The notes below the pieces were generated by a model, which was not told where the DNA came from, did not search any database, and was given only the letters and a program-made list of their open reading frames with translations. Source: Gammaproteobacteria bacterium (GTDB lineage: Bacteria; Pseudomonadota; Gammaproteobacteria; Steroidobacterales; MnTg04). From it: a stretch of 5,990 bases of DNA. A program made the translations under genes and the position numbers. The first letter of the stretch is position 1. Every line of letters begins with the position of its first letter. The stretch is taken from assembly GCA_027297845.1 (NCBI GenBank), contig JAPUHG010000118.1:1-5990 (forward strand), read 5' to 3'. Below, in pieces: positions 1 through 5,990 of the stretch.

Positions 1-494
1 AACCAGCGGTATTTGCTGACCGATCGCGGCGATATCCTGGCGCTGGCCAGCACCAGCGGGATATTTCGCTTGCCACACTCGTGATAAAGCGTCGGCCACA
101 GCTCGGTCTCGATAATGATCGCCAGGGCGGGCCTCGCTGCGTCAAAAAAACGGCGCACGGCTCCAGGCAGGTCATAGGGCGCGTAACAGGGTTTTGCGCA
201 GTCACCAAGCACGTCTCGGGCGCGTTGTGCACCGGTTGGCGTTACCGTCGTAATCACGATCGGGAGATCCGGATTTCGTCGGTGCAACTCGCGAACCAGC
301 GGGGCCGCGGCCTGTACTTCCCCGACCGAAACCGCATGCACCCAAATAGCCGGTCGTGGCACCGACAGGCGCGTATACCCAAACCTTTCCCCGAAGCGAT
401 CAAGGTAGGCGCGATTGAAAAATCCACGCCACAAAAGAAAAACGACGACGAATGGCGCTATCAGGTATGAAAGAGATATGTAAAGCAGTCGCAC
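1..494 (-). CDS. waaA: 3-deoxy-D-manno-octulosonic acid (Kdo) transferase, N-terminal part (cut by window edge)
   Basis: Inner-membrane-associated GT-B glycosyltransferase that moves Kdo from CMP-Kdo onto lipid IVA, the first step of LPS core assembly. Only the first 164 codons are visible; the C-terminal donor-binding half lies beyond position 1. Reading the minus strand, an N-terminal hydrophobic anchor (about residues 5-22, LLYISLSYLIAPF) is followed by GERFG (35-39), HAVSVGE (53-59, Glu59 in the place of the family's catalytic Glu), TTVTPTG (82-88), PYDLP (106-110) and ETELWP (129-134), all hallmarks of KdtA/WaaA. No ATG precedes the conserved N-terminus. The GTG at 494-492 gives MRLLYISLSYLIAP, which lines up with the E. 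coli protein start as I recall it. A weak GGCGA lies 4 bases upstream. The start is 16 bp after the hldE stop, so the two are probably co-transcribed and perhaps translationally coupled. Whether it adds one Kdo or two cannot be read from this fragment. Confidence 0.93.
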   Translation of the reverse strand, partial: MRLLYISLSYLIAPFVVVFLLWRGFFNRAYLDRFGERFGYTRLSVPRPAIWVHAVSVGEVQAAAPLVRELHRRNPDLPIVITTVTPTGAQRARDVLGDCAKPCYAPYDLPGAVRRFFDAARPALAIIIETELWPTLYHECGKRNIPLVLASARISPRSVSKYRW

Positions 495-510
495 TAATTC
501 GCCAAGACGA

Positions 511-1935
511 TTATTCGCCCCGTATGGATTTGATGATGCCGCTGGTCGAACGACCATCTATGAATGGCAATATCTTTACTTCCCCGCCGTTTGCCAGCAC
601 GCTTTTCCCACCGGCGACATCGTTTACCTGGTAGTCACCCCCCTTCACCAGCACATCCGGCAATACCACTTCTATTAATTGCTCCGGCGTATCTTCCGAA
701 AACGGCGCGACCCAGTCTACCGCCGCCAGACCGGCAAGGACCGACATTCGATCGGCAAGCGGGTTGATCGGTCGGCCCGCGCCCTTTAGCCTGGTCACCG
801 AATCGTCGTCGTTTACCGCAACCACCAACCGGTCGCCCAGGGTCTTGGCTTCTTCAAGATAAGCGACATGCCCTGCATGCAAAATATCGAAACAACCGTT
901 GGTCATCACTACACGCTCACCCCTGGTTTGCGCGTCCCGAACAAGCGTCTCCAGGGAGTCCCGGTCGACCAGGTCACGGCCACCCTTGCCACGCTGATGT
1001 AACGCCATGCGCAACTCGTCCGCGCCGACCGAGGCAACGCCGAGTTTGCGTACGACCAGGCCAGCGGCGAGATTCGATAATCTTGCCGCATCTTCGGGCG
1101 ATTGCCCCGCCGCGAGCCCGGCGGCAAGCACTGCGACTACCGTGTCGCCGGCGCCGGTTACATCGTAAACCTCACGCGTTTCGGCAGGCAGATGAATCGC
1201 TGCGCCGGACTCGGGGATCAACGTCATGCCCTCCCCACTGCGCGTCAACAGCAGAAAGCCGAGGCCCAGTTGCTGGCGAAGGGCCCTGCCCTTTTCTTCC
1301 AGTTGCTGCAGATCCTCGCAAGGACCAACTACCGACTCGAACTCAGACAGGTTCGGGGTCAACGCTGTTGCACCGGCGTAGCGCGAAAAATCACTGCCTT
1401 TCGGATCCACCAGCACAACCAGATCACGCTCCCGGCAGGCCGCAATCACTTCTTGCACGTTGCCCAGCGTACCTTTTGCGTAATCCGACAAAACGATCAC
1501 GCCATGCTCCGGTAGTGCCGCCGAAATCTGTTGTTCAAGGCTGGATCCATGGCTGGGGTGCGGTGCCTCCTCGAAATCCATTCGCAGTAATTGCTGGTTT
1601 CGGCTGATCACGCGCAGCTTGGTGGTTGTCGGAATATCGGGCATGCGCATAAACTCTACTTCGACTCCCTGATGGGCAAGCAGAGACTGCAGGCTATAAG
1701 ATGCATCGTCGTCACCGGTGATCCCCAGCAGTCGCGTTTTTACGCCAAGACTGGCAAGGTTGACCGCTACGTTGGCGGCGCCGCCGGCGCGTTCCTGGTT
1801 GCTGGTTACCCGAACGACCGGGACCGGTGCCTCCGGAGATATTCTCGAACATGGACCAAACCAATAACGATCCAGCATTACATCACCGGCGACCAGTACG
1901 TTTGTATCGGCAAAAGATGGAATCGAAAACGCCAT
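511..1935 (-). CDS. hldE: Bifunctional D-glycero-beta-D-manno-heptose-7-phosphate kinase / heptose-1-phosphate adenylyltransferase
   Basis: Cytosolic bifunctional enzyme of ADP-heptose synthesis (formerly RfaE). Its N-terminal kinase makes heptose-1,7-bisphosphate; its C-terminal domain adenylylates heptose-1-phosphate after GmhB removes the 7-phosphate. The 474 residues match the usual full length (about 477). Kinase domain (PfkB/ribokinase fold, about 1-315): GDVMLDRYWFG (17-27), SRISPEAPVPVV (30-41), ERAGGAANVA (48-57), DPKG (177-180), TPNLSEFE (193-200) and VYDVTGAGDT (257-266) with the catalytic Asp at 264. Nucleotidyltransferase domain (about 342-474): TNGCFDILHAGH (345-356, the HxGH signature), VAVNDDDSVTRLKG (372-385), VLVKGGDY (428-435) and the terminal GRSTSGIIKSI (461-471). 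Both domains look intact. The ATG at 1935-1933 fits the family start, but no good Shine-Dalgarno precedes it. It is divergent from the first acyltransferase and lies just upstream of waaA. Confidence 0.97.
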   Translation of the reverse strand: MAFSIPSFADTNVLVAGDVMLDRYWFGPCSRISPEAPVPVVRVTSNQERAGGAANVAVNLASLGVKTRLLGITGDDDASYSLQSLLAHQGVEVEFMRMPDIPTTTKLRVISRNQQLLRMDFEEAPHPSHGSSLEQQISAALPEHGVIVLSDYAKGTLGNVQEVIAACRERDLVVLVDPKGSDFSRYAGATALTPNLSEFESVVGPCEDLQQLEEKGRALRQQLGLGFLLLTRSGEGMTLIPESGAAIHLPAETREVYDVTGAGDTVVAVLAAGLAAGQSPEDAARLSNLAAGLVVRKLGVASVGADELRMALHQRGKGGRDLVDRDSLETLVRDAQTRGERVVMTNGCFDILHAGHVAYLEEAKTLGDRLVVAVNDDDSVTRLKGAGRPINPLADRMSVLAGLAAVDWVAPFSEDTPEQLIEVVLPDVLVKGGDYQVNDVAGGKSVLANGGEVKILPFIDGRSTSGIIKSIRGE

Positions 1936-2038
1936 GAATGAATCTGCCAGGAGATGGACAAACCAGGCGGCATGTTACCATAGCGCCCGCCGGTCAAGGC
2001 ACTCAGTCCGCAGAGAGCAACCCTGAGTAGCAGCGCCG
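1936..2038. promoter_or_regulatory. Divergent intergenic region between hldE and the first acyltransferase
   Basis: The 103 bp separate two divergent starts, so they should hold promoters for both units. Rightward, the best candidate is TGGACA at 1955-1960 (5 of 6 to TTGACA), 18 bp before CATAGC at 1979-1984 (3 of 6 to TATAAT), which is weak. Leftward, TTGACC on the minus strand (1997-1992) is a reasonable -35, but nothing convincing sits 16-18 bp downstream; TAACAT (1977-1972) is only 14 bp away. An in-frame TGA at 2024-2026 shows that the acyltransferase frame cannot extend upstream past this region. The promoter assignments are guesses; the divergent layout itself is certain. Confidence 0.35.
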
Positions 2039-2953
2039 ATGACAGAAAAACGCAAGCCATTGTTCATGTTTTTGTCGCCCACGCACTGGGGAGAGTGGCT
2101 ACTGGTTGGCCTCATGCGTTTTTTTTGCGTGTTTCCCTTTAGATGGCAAATCGCACTCAGCCAGCCAGTGGGCTGGATGCTGAAACACACAATGAGACGT
2201 CGCCGGCGTATTGCAGAAAAAAATATTGCCCTGTGCTTTCCGGAACAGGATGCAAGGCAACGTAAATCCTTGCTCGACAGGCATTTTCGTTCGCTCGGAA
2301 TGAGCATTTTCGAAATCGGACTGGCCTGGTGGGCCAGCGATCGGCGGTTGGCAAAAATATCCAAGCGGGATGGTCTGGAAAATTTGCAGAATACGCTCAA
2401 CGAGGGTAAAGGCGTCATCCTGTTTAGCGCGCATTTTACGACCGTTGAACTTGCGCCGCGCCTGATATCGCTGGATAGCCCGGTTGGCGGTCTTTACCGT
2501 CACCTGTCGCTGCCCTTGTTCGATGAAATGATGTACCGAGGTCGCTCCCGCTTTTCCGGCCAGCAAATCGACAAGATGAACATACGCCAGCTCATTCGAA
2601 ACCTGCGGCAAGGACATACCGTATATTTTCTGCCCGACCAGGCTCACGCAGGTTCAAACAGTACCGACTCGGCTTTTTTTGGTGTAAAAGCGCCCACCAA
2701 CACGACTTTGTCGCGCCTGCTCACGGCGACCGGCGCGGTTTGTCTTCCTTGCCTGGTCTTGCGTGAACGAAACGATGCCGGCGAATATCACTATCGCGTC
2801 CAATATTTTGCGCCGCTGACAGAATTCCCCGAAGATCCGCAGGAGGCGGCAAACTTGCTCAATAAAATCATCGAAAACTGGGTCAGGCAGGCTCCCGAAC
2901 AATATTTCTGGATACATCGGCGGTTCAAGAGTCACCCCGGCTTGTATGAGTAG
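2039..2953 (+). CDS. Lipid A late (secondary) acyltransferase, LpxL/LpxM (HtrB/MsbB) family, first of tandem pair
   Basis: Predicted inner-membrane enzyme transferring a fatty acyl chain from acyl-ACP to a hydroxyacyl chain of Kdo-lipid A precursor. The 304 residues are the usual family length. An N-terminal hydrophobic stretch (about 20-48) is the likely membrane anchor, followed by RRRRR (53-57) and ALCFPE (64-69). The catalytic HX4E motif is AHFTTVE (His132, Glu137). Then come LYRH (152-155), YRGRSRF (166-172), YFLPDQ (196-201) and the family's terminal PEQYFWIHRRFKSHP (286-300). YFLPDQ resembles LpxM (YFLPDE) rather than LpxL (WYAPDH), so it may make the second late acylation; this is inference from memory. 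ATG 2039 is the first possible start after an in-frame TGA at 2024-2026; the ribosome site is poor. An 8-T run (2119-2126) lies early in the gene. It is paralogous to the next gene and shares AWWASD (96-101) with it. Confidence 0.9.
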   Translation: MTEKRKPLFMFLSPTHWGEWLLVGLMRFFCVFPFRWQIALSQPVGWMLKHTMRRRRRIAEKNIALCFPEQDARQRKSLLDRHFRSLGMSIFEIGLAWWASDRRLAKISKRDGLENLQNTLNEGKGVILFSAHFTTVELAPRLISLDSPVGGLYRHLSLPLFDEMMYRGRSRFSGQQIDKMNIRQLIRNLRQGHTVYFLPDQAHAGSNSTDSAFFGVKAPTNTTLSRLLTATGAVCLPCLVLRERNDAGEYHYRVQYFAPLTEFPEDPQEAANLLNKIIENWVRQAPEQYFWIHRRFKSHPGLYE

Positions 2954-3056
2954 CGTGCACGTCACCGCCACGATGACCGGTAACTAGTCTCGCCTCTCAC
3001 GGAACACTAGAATGCGAAAATACACGAATGCCCCTCGGTAACCCTACAGAAAACAA
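2954..3056 (+). promoter_or_regulatory. Intergenic spacer between the two acyltransferases, with a possible promoter
   Basis: This 103-bp spacer is longer than is usual inside a tight operon. It holds TAGAAT at 3008-3013 (5 of 6 to the -10 consensus), with TAGTCT at 2985-2990 (3 of 6 to the -35) at a 17-bp spacing. A transcript from there would have a leader of about 35 nt before the ATG at 3057. I see no terminator with a T-run after the first gene's TAG (2951-2953), so read-through from upstream is also possible. The promoter is a weak prediction; no other feature is evident here. Confidence 0.3.
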
Positions 3057-4022
3057 ATGACAGGAAAAAACCAACAACCATCAGGCGTGCTCCATTATCC
3101 GCCGGGGTCATTGACCAGGTTTTTGGGTCCTCGTTTTTGGCCAACCTGGGGCGGGCTGATCCTGTTGCGGCTCATGATCACGCTACCGCTTTCGATCCAG
3201 CTATGGCTGGGACGTCGGCTGGGAGAAATTCTTTTCTACCTGTTGCCGCGGAGGCGTTTTTACGCAGACAGGAATCTTGAATTGTGCTTCCCGGAATTCG
3301 ACCGGGCCGATCGCAAAAAGGTACTAAAAAACAGTTTCCGCAATGTTGGAATGTCGGTCTTCGAAACGGCGATGGCATGGTGGGCATCCGATCACCGGAT
3401 GCGCGGCCTTTATGAGATCGATGGACTGGCTGAAGTCGACAAGGCGCTGGCAAAGGGTCATGGAGTATTTCTGCTTACCGCACATTTTACCAATCTCGAT
3501 ATCTGCGGGCGCATGCTAAACATCGCCGGCCTTTCCTATGATGCGATGTACCGCCGGCACAACAACCCGCTGTTGGAGGAAATTATGCGCCGTGGCAGGG
3601 AGCGTTGCGCCCGCACTGCAATCGCAAAGAGAGACTTGCGCGGAATCATGAAAAGTCTGCGCGAAAACAGACCCGTATGGTATGCGCCGGATCACAGGAG
3701 TCGCGGCAGCATGAGCGCGGTGGTCCCATTTTTTGGCGAACCGGCGGTCACCAGCACCGCCACCTCTTCAATCGCCAGGTCAAGCAAGGCCGCCGTCGTG
3801 CCTTTTGTATCGACCAGGGATGGCAACAGGCCATATTACAAGCTCAAAATCCTGCCCGCTCTCGATGATTTCCCAAGCGACGATATGCTCGCCGATACAT
3901 TGCGAATCAATCGTGCTATCGAAAGCTGGATTCGCGAATGCCCGGCACAATATTATTGGGTGCATCGGCGGTTCAGGGACCGGCCGGAAGAATACGGCGA
4001 TGCCTATGCCGAAAAAAACTGA
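3057..4022 (+). CDS. lpxL: Lipid A late (lauroyl-type) acyltransferase, LpxL/HtrB family, second of tandem pair
   Basis: Inner-membrane acyl-ACP-dependent acyltransferase of lipid A assembly, 321 residues. It has a proline-containing N-terminal stretch (about 1-30), a hydrophobic anchor (about 31-64), LPRRRFYADRN (63-73) and LCFPEFD (76-82). The catalytic HX4D motif is AHFTNLD (His143, Asp148). YRRHNNPLLEEIMRRGR (165-181), KRDLRGIMKSL (191-201), WYAPDH (208-213) and AQYYWVHRRFRDRPEEY (297-313) follow. The NNPL...GR...KRDL...WYAPDH series matches E. coli LpxL as I recall it more closely than the upstream paralogue does, so LpxL is the preferred name; the acyl chain length cannot be told. An in-frame TAA at 3039-3041 leaves ATG 3057 as the first start, with no strong Shine-Dalgarno. 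About 12 extra N-terminal residues compared with its neighbour could be trimmed if a later start is used, but the next Met is residue 40, inside the anchor. It converges with kdkA. Confidence 0.92.
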   Translation: MTGKNQQPSGVLHYPPGSLTRFLGPRFWPTWGGLILLRLMITLPLSIQLWLGRRLGEILFYLLPRRRFYADRNLELCFPEFDRADRKKVLKNSFRNVGMSVFETAMAWWASDHRMRGLYEIDGLAEVDKALAKGHGVFLLTAHFTNLDICGRMLNIAGLSYDAMYRRHNNPLLEEIMRRGRERCARTAIAKRDLRGIMKSLRENRPVWYAPDHRSRGSMSAVVPFFGEPAVTSTATSSIARSSKAAVVPFVSTRDGNRPYYKLKILPALDDFPSDDMLADTLRINRAIESWIRECPAQYYWVHRRFRDRPEEYGDAYAEKN

Positions 4023-4065
4023 TCCATGCCTTGCTTGCCAAATGAATGTGAACAGCGCAGGACCG

Positions 4066-4086
4066 ACCGCGGATTTTATCCGCGGT
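4066..4086. terminator. Perfect inverted repeat at a convergent junction, probable bidirectional terminator
   Basis: Arms ACCGCGGAT (4066-4074) and ATCCGCGGT (4078-4086) form a perfect 9-bp, GC-rich stem around a TTT loop (4075-4077). It sits 43 bp after the lpxL-like stop and includes the TAA stop of kdkA on the minus strand (4078-4076). The position between convergent genes fits a shared terminator. Neither side has a clear U-tract, so it is not a canonical intrinsic terminator. It could instead protect 3' ends or bind a dimeric protein. Confidence 0.5.
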
Positions 4087-4786
4087 AAGCGTCCATCAAG
4101 GATTGCCAGTCCGCTTCCGATACATTGATTTTTTCATCCTGGATACTGATTTTTTTGAGGGAGCGATGAAGACGCTTCAGGTTTGACTTCTTCCATGCGC
4201 CGTCGGCCCTGATTTCACCGCGATCAAAATCCAGCAAATGCATATCGGCGTTTTTGTCGAGCAATATATTATGGCCCGTCAGATCGGCGTGAAACGATCC
4301 CGCATCGTGAAACCGGTGTATACATCGTCCGATAGTCGCCCATTGAGACTTATCTACTTCACCGGCGCTCAACCATTTTGATAAGGGTTCTGCGCCGATG
4401 ATTTTTTTGGTTAAAAGATCCGCTGTGTAAGACAGCCCATGACGTCTGGAGATCGCCGCTACCGGTTGTGGTACTGGCAGACCCAAATTCCGCAATTTGG
4501 CCAGCAGTCGCCATTCGTGAAATGAGCGGGTACGGTCTTCACCGAGCCAGATGAAATGGTCATCGATCCAGCGCCCGACCAGGCCACCACGTCGATAGTG
4601 GCGCAACGCCCACTGACTTTCGCCCGATTCCACGAAATAGACTGTACCGCGGCCACCAGCGCTGCCCAGTAAACGGCCCTGATTCCGCCACCAGGAAAAC
4701 TCACCCAGTTTGCAGTCGGGTTCACTGACCAACTCCGGGTCAAAAATCATTCCGCATCCATGATCACGAAAATATTGTTCGCTCAT
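4076..4786 (-). CDS. kdkA: 3-deoxy-D-manno-octulosonic acid (Kdo) kinase
   Basis: Predicted cytoplasmic-face kinase using ATP to phosphorylate the Kdo of Kdo-lipid A, a member of the eukaryotic-like kinase branch with WaaP/KdkA. The 236 residues are close to the H. influenzae enzyme (about 240). Visible features: a glycine-containing stretch GSAGGRGTVYFV (41-52), ALRHYRRGG (60-68), the conserved EWRLLAKLRNLGLPVPQPVA (91-110), the catalytic loop FHADLTGHNILL (165-176; Asp168 and Asn173) and the metal-binding DFDRG (186-190). The start at 4786 was chosen because its ATG overlaps the waaF stop as ATGA (4786-4783), the classic coupling arrangement. An in-frame ATG at 4888 would overlap waaF by over 100 bp and add residues unlike the family. 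It is the last gene of the hldD-waaF-kdkA unit, with its stop inside a hairpin. A WaaP-like heptose kinase is the main alternative, but the motif detail favours KdkA. Confidence 0.88.
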   Translation of the reverse strand: MSEQYFRDHGCGMIFDPELVSEPDCKLGEFSWWRNQGRLLGSAGGRGTVYFVESGESQWALRHYRRGGLVGRWIDDHFIWLGEDRTRSFHEWRLLAKLRNLGLPVPQPVAAISRRHGLSYTADLLTKKIIGAEPLSKWLSAGEVDKSQWATIGRCIHRFHDAGSFHADLTGHNILLDKNADMHLLDFDRGEIRADGAWKKSNLKRLHRSLKKISIQDEKINVSEADWQSLMDAYRG

Positions 4787-5808
4787 GTCAGTGCCGTGCT
4801 CAATGCGTCCAGAACCAGGTCGGGTCCAATTTTTCTCAGACAATTGAGGTGACCAAGAGGGCATTCCCTTTTGTAGCAAGGACTGCATTCAAGATCGAGA
4901 TAAAAAGTCTGCGCCTTTGCGCTCAGCGGCGGCGTGTTTTTCGGCGAAGAAGAACCATAGATCGCCACCAGCGGTATTCCGACCGCGGCGGCAATATGCA
5001 TCAAACCCGAATCATTGCTCACGGCTGCGCTGGCGAGAGCAAGCAAATCAATTGCATCTTCGAGCTCGGTGCTCCCACAAAGATTCCTGACGGCGCCCAG
5101 GCCCTCGGCGATAGCCTCTCCCGCCGCATGGTCTTTTTGCGAACCCAGCACCCAGACCGCAATACCCTGACTGACCAGTTCGTCGGCCAGCCGATGATAA
5201 TAATCCAGCGGCCAGCATTTGGCCGGTCCGTATTCGGCGCCCGGCAACAGGGCAACAATTTTCCCATAGGGATCGAGATCCAACCTGGCGATCAGGCGTT
5301 CCTGGTTGGCATAATCGATCGTCAGTGCAGGCGGTTGAATCTCAACTGCGCCCGCAAAATCGTTCGCCATGCCCAGGGCGACAAATCGCTCCGTCGTTGT
5401 TTTTAAGACGGCGCGATCGGCGCTGCGGATATCGTTGAGCAAACCATAACGATGTTCACCGAGGTATCCGGTACGCACGGGAATGTTGGCATGAAATGGA
5501 ACCAGGGCCGCCTTGAATGAGCGTGGCAAAATGTAGGCTTGCAAGTAGCGCTCCTTACGCAACTTCCTGCCCAGTCGGTAGCGGTCTCGCCAGCGAAACT
5601 CACCGTGCCCAATTGGCATCTCGATCGGCCTGCGCACTTGCGGCATCCGGCGCATTACGGGCAACGACCAACCGGCGCACAACACGTCAAGCGGGGAATC
5701 CGGATGATCTTTCTTTAATGCTATTAGCAGGGACTGGGTCATCACCATGTCACCAACCCATGATTGACCGATGATTAAACGCGGCCGCGCATTTTCCTCA
5801 TTGCTCAT
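4783..5808 (-). CDS. waaF: ADP-heptose:LPS heptosyltransferase II
   Basis: Cytoplasmic-face GT9 family glycosyltransferase that adds the second L-glycero-D-manno-heptose to the inner core, using ADP-heptose. The 341 residues compare with about 348 in E. coli. N-terminal acceptor domain: QSWVGDMVMTQSL (15-27, with the conserved Asp20), MPIGHGE (64-70), YILPRSFKAALVPF (92-105), RTGYLGEHRYGLLND (112-126). C-terminal donor domain: PGAEYGPAKCWP (189-200), NDSGLMHIAAA (265-275), YGSSSPKNTPPL (284-295). The last two blocks and the GDM motif separate WaaF from WaaC. A four-cysteine cluster near the end (Cys308, 311, 316, 323) is present. ATG 5808 gives a start close to the family N-terminus and overlaps the end of hldD by 11 bp. 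The frame is open to an ATG at 5892, but that would lie 95 bp inside hldD and add 28 unconserved residues. It overlaps kdkA by 4 bp. Confidence 0.95.
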   Translation of the reverse strand: MSNEENARPRLIIGQSWVGDMVMTQSLLIALKKDHPDSPLDVLCAGWSLPVMRRMPQVRRPIEMPIGHGEFRWRDRYRLGRKLRKERYLQAYILPRSFKAALVPFHANIPVRTGYLGEHRYGLLNDIRSADRAVLKTTTERFVALGMANDFAGAVEIQPPALTIDYANQERLIARLDLDPYGKIVALLPGAEYGPAKCWPLDYYHRLADELVSQGIAVWVLGSQKDHAAGEAIAEGLGAVRNLCGSTELEDAIDLLALASAAVSNDSGLMHIAAAVGIPLVAIYGSSSPKNTPPLSAKAQTFYLDLECSPCYKRECPLGHLNCLRKIGPDLVLDALSTALT

Positions 5809-5990
5809 CGGCGGCCAGATCATCCAGGTACGCTTTGACGCCATCTTCGACAGGGCGAAATGGCTTCTTATAACCGGCGGCACGTAGCTCACTCATGTCC
5901 GCCTCGGTGAAACTCTGGTAAATGCCCTGCAGATGATCGGGAAACGGTATGTATGTGATCCTGCCCTTGCCATGCCAGCCAATAACCGCA
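5798..5990 (-). CDS. hldD: ADP-L-glycero-D-manno-heptose-6-epimerase, C-terminal end (cut by window edge)
   Basis: NAD(P)-dependent short-chain dehydrogenase-type epimerase that converts ADP-D,D-heptose to ADP-L,D-heptose, the donor used by WaaF. Only the last 63 residues are present, ending at TGA 5800-5798; the N-terminal Rossmann domain lies beyond position 5990. The visible tail reads GKGRITYIPFPDHLQGIY, then QSFTEADMSELRAAGY and KKPFRPVEDGVKAYLDDL. This matches the C-terminus of E. coli HldD (YIPFP, the YQ.FTQADL region, LRAAGYDKPF and the final ..GV..Y..L) as recalled. It overlaps the next gene, waaF, by 11 bp, which places it upstream in the same operon. It supplies the sugar nucleotide that the adjacent enzyme consumes. 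No anomaly is visible in this fragment. Confidence 0.93.
   Translation of the reverse strand, partial: AVIGWHGKGRITYIPFPDHLQGIYQSFTEADMSELRAAGYKKPFRPVEDGVKAYLDDLAADEQ

Noticed and set aside
81..470. Plus-strand frame of 129 codons at the left end
   Set aside because: It is antisense to waaA, whose conserved motifs are clear on the minus strand.
1083..1607. Open plus-strand frame of 174 codons (and an overlapping 137-codon frame) opposite hldE
   Set aside because: It lies wholly antisense to a well-conserved hldE, has biased, unfamiliar composition and no recognisable domain; it is a shadow of GC-rich coding sequence.
1972..1997. Leftward hldE promoter TTGACC / TAACAT
   Set aside because: The 14-bp spacing is too short for a standard sigma-70 promoter, so it is not called as a separate feature.
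2099..2647. Minus-strand frame of 182 codons
   Set aside because: It is antisense to the first acyltransferase, including the catalytic HX4E region; no independent evidence.
2979..3042. Repeated GGTAAC hexamers at 2979-2984 and 3037-3042, with the reverse form at 1974-1979
   Set aside because: Six-base matches are expected by chance over this length and have no consistent spacing relative to starts.
4787..4888. Upstream start for kdkA at 4888
   Set aside because: It would add 34 residues translated from the waaF 3' end in another frame. The ATGA overlap at 4786-4783 gives the family length.
4849..5406. Plus-strand frame of 185 codons
   Set aside because: It is antisense to the conserved donor domain of waaF and has no family features.
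5809..5892. Upstream start for waaF at 5892
   Set aside because: It would extend into hldD with 28 residues lacking similarity; the GQSWVGDM block is normally close to the N-terminus.

Overview
The window is a stretch of a Gram-negative chromosome devoted to lipopolysaccharide (LPS) inner-core and lipid A assembly. Gene content (hldE, hldD, waaF, waaA, kdkA and LpxL/LpxM-type acyltransferases), moderate-to-high GC and protein similarity recalled from memory all suggest a gammaproteobacterium, probably environmental. I cannot name a genus. There is no mobile element, rRNA, tRNA or CRISPR array, and coding density is very high.

Layout from left to right. (1) Minus strand, 1-494: 5' part of waaA (Kdo transferase), cut by the window edge, preceded 16 bp upstream by hldE (511-1935), the bifunctional heptose-7-P kinase / heptose-1-P adenylyltransferase. 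(2) A 103-bp divergent intergenic region (1936-2038). (3) Plus strand: two tandem, clearly paralogous lipid A late acyltransferases (2039-2953 and 3057-4022), separated by 103 bp. (4) A 53-bp convergent gap ending in a perfect 9-bp-stem hairpin (4066-4086) that contains the stop codon of the opposing gene. (5) Minus strand: kdkA (4076-4786, Kdo kinase), waaF (4783-5808, heptosyltransferase II) and the 3' end of hldD (5798-5990). They are read in the order hldD-waaF-kdkA with overlapping starts and stops, so they are very probably one operon.

How the genes work together: HldE makes beta-heptose-1,7-bisphosphate and later ADP-D,D-heptose. HldD epimerises this to ADP-L,D-heptose, the donor for WaaF. 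WaaA puts Kdo on lipid IVA, KdkA phosphorylates Kdo, and the two acyltransferases add the secondary acyl chains that complete lipid A. GmhA, GmhB and WaaC are not in the window. Apart from the paired acyltransferases and the Kdo kinase, which predict a particular lipid A/core structure, this is an ordinary core-biosynthesis locus. I see no credible evidence of an undescribed system.
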